Origin: DASUSF01 sp036375275 | GTDB lineage: Bacteria; Pseudomonadota; Alphaproteobacteria; Geminicoccales; Geminicoccaceae | Assembly (NCBI GenBank): GCA_036375275.1 | Contig: DASUSF010000139.1 | Location: 1-7,519 of the forward strand | Direction of reading: 5' to 3' | Length of the DNA: 7,519 nt | Shown here: positions 5,904-7,519 of the stretch, in pieces | Numbering within the stretch: the first letter of the stretch is position 1 | How the letters are laid out: each line of letters begins with the position of its first letter | Position numbers and translations under genes: made by a program | The notes under the pieces: generated by a model | Databases searched by the model: none | What the model saw: only the letters and a program-made list of their open reading frames with translations | Told to the model about the DNA's origin: nothing

Positions 5904-6491
5904 ATGCCCTGGATGCGCTCTCTCGCCGTTCCGGTCCTGGCCGGACTCGGCCTGACCCACCCCGCTCAGGCGGCGGAGAACGTGGACGATGCGACCGTCG
6001 CCGAGGCCCGGAGCTTGGCCCAGGGGTTCATGACCGAACTCAAGCAGGCCCTGACCGAGGCCATCGAGGAGGGCGGACCGGCGAACGCGATCGGGGTCTG
6101 CAGCCGTGCAGCGCCCGGGATCGCGACCGAGCTCTCGGTCGATTCGGGCTGGGCGGTCGGGCGGACGGCGCTCCGCGTGCGCAACCCGCGCAACGCGCCA
6201 AGCCCGGAGGAGCGGGCCGTTCTCCTGCGCTTCCAGGAACGGGCGCAAGCCGGTGAAGACATGGCGTCCCTGGAGCACGTCGCGATCGAGGGCGAAGGCG
6301 AAAGCCGCTACATCCACTACATGAAGGCGATTCCCACGGCCGACCTGTGCACGACCTGCCACGGCAGCGACATCGAGCCGGGCCTGCTGGAGACGATCCG
6401 GGCCGCCTACCCACAGGATGCCGCGACCGGCTTCGACGCCGGCGACCTCCGCGGCGCTTTCACTTTCGTCAAGCCACTCGCCAGCGACTGA
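5904..6491 (+). CDS. exported DUF3365 (Tll0287-like) c-type haem protein
   Basis: The protein has 195 residues. It begins with a signal peptide (hydrophobic LAVPVLAGLGL, cleavage expected after HPAQA, near residue 23-24), placing it in the periplasm. The mature part matches the DUF3365 pattern: an N-terminal helix, IGVCSRAAPGIA with C66, VRNPRNAPSPEE, a YIHYMKAIP strand, then the single haem c motif CTTCH (C149, C152, H153) and a final strand ending GAFTFVKPL. In the related Tll0287 structure, as I recall it, the haem has an unusual Cys/His ligation; C66 would be the matching sixth-ligand candidate. The family is PAS-like, so a redox or gas sensor, or a small electron carrier, is possible. 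AGGAGG at 5892-5897 favours ATG 5904 over TTG 5901. It lies 44 bases after the SulP gene and is last in the cluster. Its link to sulfide is positional only. Confidence 0.85.
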   Translation: MPWMRSLAVPVLAGLGLTHPAQAAENVDDATVAEARSLAQGFMTELKQALTEAIEEGGPANAIGVCSRAAPGIATELSVDSGWAVGRTALRVRNPRNAPSPEERAVLLRFQERAQAGEDMASLEHVAIEGEGESRYIHYMKAIPTADLCTTCHGSDIEPGLLETIRAAYPQDAATGFDAGDLRGAFTFVKPLASD

Positions 6492-6762
6492 TGTCAAAGC
6501 GGCCGGGATCCGATCCGCCCGCTCGAATGTGCTGGCCCGTGAGCGGGTCGGGCTTGAGCCCGTCCCGCCATGCCCGCTCGATCGCGTCGCTACCGTCGTA
6601 GCTCTCCATCCGTGGTGCGGCTAACGGGGCGCCTGCGAGGGACGGGGCGACATAGCCGAGCAGCATGACCAGAACGGCCATGATCGCCAGATAGCGGGCG
6701 GCGTCGGCCAGCACCTCGCCGGCGCTCGCGAACAGCGGATGCTGCTGCAGCTTCCTGAGCAT
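6469..6762 (-). CDS. 97-residue single-span membrane protein of unknown function
   Basis: I do not recognise a family. The protein has a basic, amphipathic N-terminus (MLRKLQQHPLFASAGEVL), one strong hydrophobic segment at about residues 23-45 (RYLAIMAVLVMLLGYVAPSLAGA), and a polar, charged C-terminal half of about 50 residues (SYDGSDAIERAWRDGLKPDP and a GSDPGRFDISRWRVA end). The hydrophobic stretch is either a membrane anchor or an uncleaved signal; charge distribution predicts the C-terminus outside. AGGAGG on the minus strand, seven bases before the ATG, is near perfect and is the main evidence that this is a real gene. It follows the helix-turn-helix gene by 24 bases and is probably co-transcribed with it. 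Its last 23 bases overlap the 3' end of the haem-protein gene on the other strand. Confidence 0.65.
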   Translation of the reverse strand: MLRKLQQHPLFASAGEVLADAARYLAIMAVLVMLLGYVAPSLAGAPLAAPRMESYDGSDAIERAWRDGLKPDPLTGQHIRAGGSDPGRFDISRWRVA

Positions 6763-6786
6763 GTTGCGACCTCCTGGATTCGATGG

Positions 6787-7338
6787 TCAGCGGAGGTTCG
6801 GCCGCACGTCCGCCAGCTCGGCCAGGTGGTCCCGCACATGGCGCTCGAGCACCGTGTGCAGCTGGTGCTGCCCCAGCCCGAGCTCGGCCGCCATCATGGC
6901 GGTGACGCGCGCCGGCCAGTTGACCCAGGCATCACGCTCGTCCCGGGCGAGCCGGAACACCTGGGCGGTCGCCTTCGCCCGGTCGATCAGCTCGCCCTTC
7001 ATTCCCTGCAGGCCGACCCGGCGCTCCTGCGCCTTCAGAACCTCGTTGGCGGTCCTCGCCTGCATGAAGGTCATGGCGCCGGCGACCACCGGCTCGCCGT
7101 GCTCGCGGAGCGTCTCCCGTACCGCGCCGACCGCCGCCTCGGGCACCGGCTTCACGGCCCGGTGCTGCCGCCGCTGCTGGCTCCGGTCGGTGTTGCCGGA
7201 CCAGGCGGCCTGGACTCTACCAAGATCCCACGAGCCGTCAGGCTCGCGCCGGATCCGGCCCCTCTTCTCGGCGCGCCGGACCGCGGTCTCGCTCACTCCG
7301 ATCTGTCGTGCGAGCTCCCGGTTGCTGGTCGTGCGCAT
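6787..7338 (-). CDS. helix-turn-helix protein resembling phage terminase small subunit (Nu1-like)
   Basis: The protein has 183 residues. An N-terminal winged or simple helix-turn-helix occupies about residues 4-30 (NRELARQIGVSETAVRRAEKRG), followed by DGSWDLGRVQAAW, the pattern of Nu1/MerR-like DNA readers. A basic linker (DRSQQRRQHRAVKP) leads to a helical region with ANEVLKAQERRVGLQGMKGELIDR and then VFRLARDERDAWVNWPARVTAMMAAELG, which resembles the oligomerisation part of Nu1-type small terminase proteins; such proteins are often labelled elements of external origin in alphaproteobacteria. No large terminase, portal or integrase gene is visible, so it is an orphan here and may be a domesticated regulator or a prophage remnant edge. 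The ATG has no clear ribosome binding site, so the start is moderately certain. The family call is from recalled sequence pattern, not an alignment. Confidence 0.7.
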   Translation of the reverse strand: MRTTSNRELARQIGVSETAVRRAEKRGRIRREPDGSWDLGRVQAAWSGNTDRSQQRRQHRAVKPVPEAAVGAVRETLREHGEPVVAGAMTFMQARTANEVLKAQERRVGLQGMKGELIDRAKATAQVFRLARDERDAWVNWPARVTAMMAAELGLGQHQLHTVLERHVRDHLAELADVRPNLR

Positions 7339-7459
7339 CCATCAGCCCGGTCAGAGTCAACATGCAAGTGCCTGTTTCCGATCGACGTATTCGCTTGACT
7401 ATGGAGGCCGATCGAAGCGTTCCTGCGTTCCACAAAAGCAGCGCGATGGAGCCGCGAAG
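7339..7459. other. divergent intergenic region with CCGATCGA direct repeats
   Basis: This 121-base gap separates two divergently read genes and should hold both promoters. CCGATCGA occurs at 7378-7385 and 7408-7415, exactly 30 bases apart (about three helical turns), with a TTGACT at 7395-7400 between them. Neither strand shows a convincing -10 box at a proper distance. The repeats are seen directly; an operator role for the neighbouring helix-turn-helix protein is a guess. Confidence 0.35.
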
Positions 7460-7519
7460 ATGAGCCGAAGCACCCTGAAGACCGGCCCCAAGTCGAACGA
7501 CGAAGCCCTAGCCGCCTTC
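7460..7519 (+). CDS. start of an unidentified gene, cut by the window end
   Basis: ATG 7460 opens a frame of 20 codons (MSRSTLKTGPKSNDEALAAF) that runs off the window without a stop. GGAG at 7448-7451, eight bases upstream, gives a reasonable ribosome binding site. The ATG at 7446 stops after five codons and is not the start. The peptide is too short to assign. It is divergent from the terminase-like gene and could belong to the same mobile or accessory segment. Confidence 0.45.
   Translation, partial: MSRSTLKTGPKSNDEALAAF

Noticed and set aside
5529..6497. 322-codon open frame on the minus strand opposite the SulP and haem-protein genes
   Set aside because: It crosses two confident plus-strand genes and shows no domain; typical GC-rich shadow.
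7332..7360. Minus-strand TTGACT (7360-7355) as -35 box for the terminase-like gene
   Set aside because: A 17-base spacer would place the -10 box inside the start codon region, and no TATAAT-like sequence is there.
6739..7398. 219-codon plus-strand open frame opposite the terminase-like gene
   Set aside because: The minus-strand frame has a clear helix-turn-helix and helical phage-like domain; the plus frame is His/Leu/Pro-rich with no motif.

Overview
The window is a GC-rich, densely packed bacterial segment. Codon use (strong G/C at third positions), ATGA start/stop overlaps, and a BigR-type regulator leading a sulfide-oxidation gene set all suggest an alphaproteobacterium (methylobacterial, rhizobial or rhodospirillal in character). 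The genus cannot be fixed from the sequence alone.

Positions 1-182 hold no gene I can support. From about 183 to 6491 there is one co-directional plus-strand cluster that reads as a sulfide/persulfide detoxification or oxidation operon. It begins with a consensus-like -35 box and a long imperfect palindrome lying on the start of an ArsR-family regulator that has the two BigR/SqrR-type cysteines (219-539). Next come a rhodanese fused to a YgaP-type membrane domain (536-1093), a metallo-beta-lactamase-fold persulfide dioxygenase-like enzyme (1123-1989), a small DUF2892 membrane protein (2016-2222), a two-domain protein joining a DUF442/phosphatase-like sulfurtransferase module to a type II sulfide:quinone oxidoreductase (2324-4093), a SulP-family anion transporter with a STAS domain (4090-5859), and an exported DUF3365 c-type haem protein (5904-6491).

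The likely flow, inferred from the families, is as follows. Sulfide is oxidised by the quinone reductase to protein or low-molecular-weight persulfide. Sulfane sulfur is passed through the rhodanese-like modules, and the dioxygenase converts persulfide to sulfite. The SulP protein moves an inorganic sulfur oxyanion (or another anion) across the inner membrane. The regulator would sense persulfide through its cysteine pair and release the palindrome. The haem protein may be a periplasmic redox partner or sensor, but its link to sulfide is only by position. The only sizeable gap inside the operon (2223-2323) holds a small GC hairpin, a perfect 14-bp tandem duplication and an alternating CG tract just before the ribosome binding site of the quinone reductase gene.

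From 6469 to 7338 the minus strand carries two genes of different character: a helix-turn-helix protein resembling small terminase/Nu1-like proteins of prophage origin, then a 97-residue single-span membrane protein of unknown function that overlaps the haem-protein gene tail to tail. A 121-bp divergent intergenic region (7339-7459) precedes the start of a plus-strand gene cut off by the window end. No tRNA, rRNA, CRISPR array or complete insertion sequence was seen.
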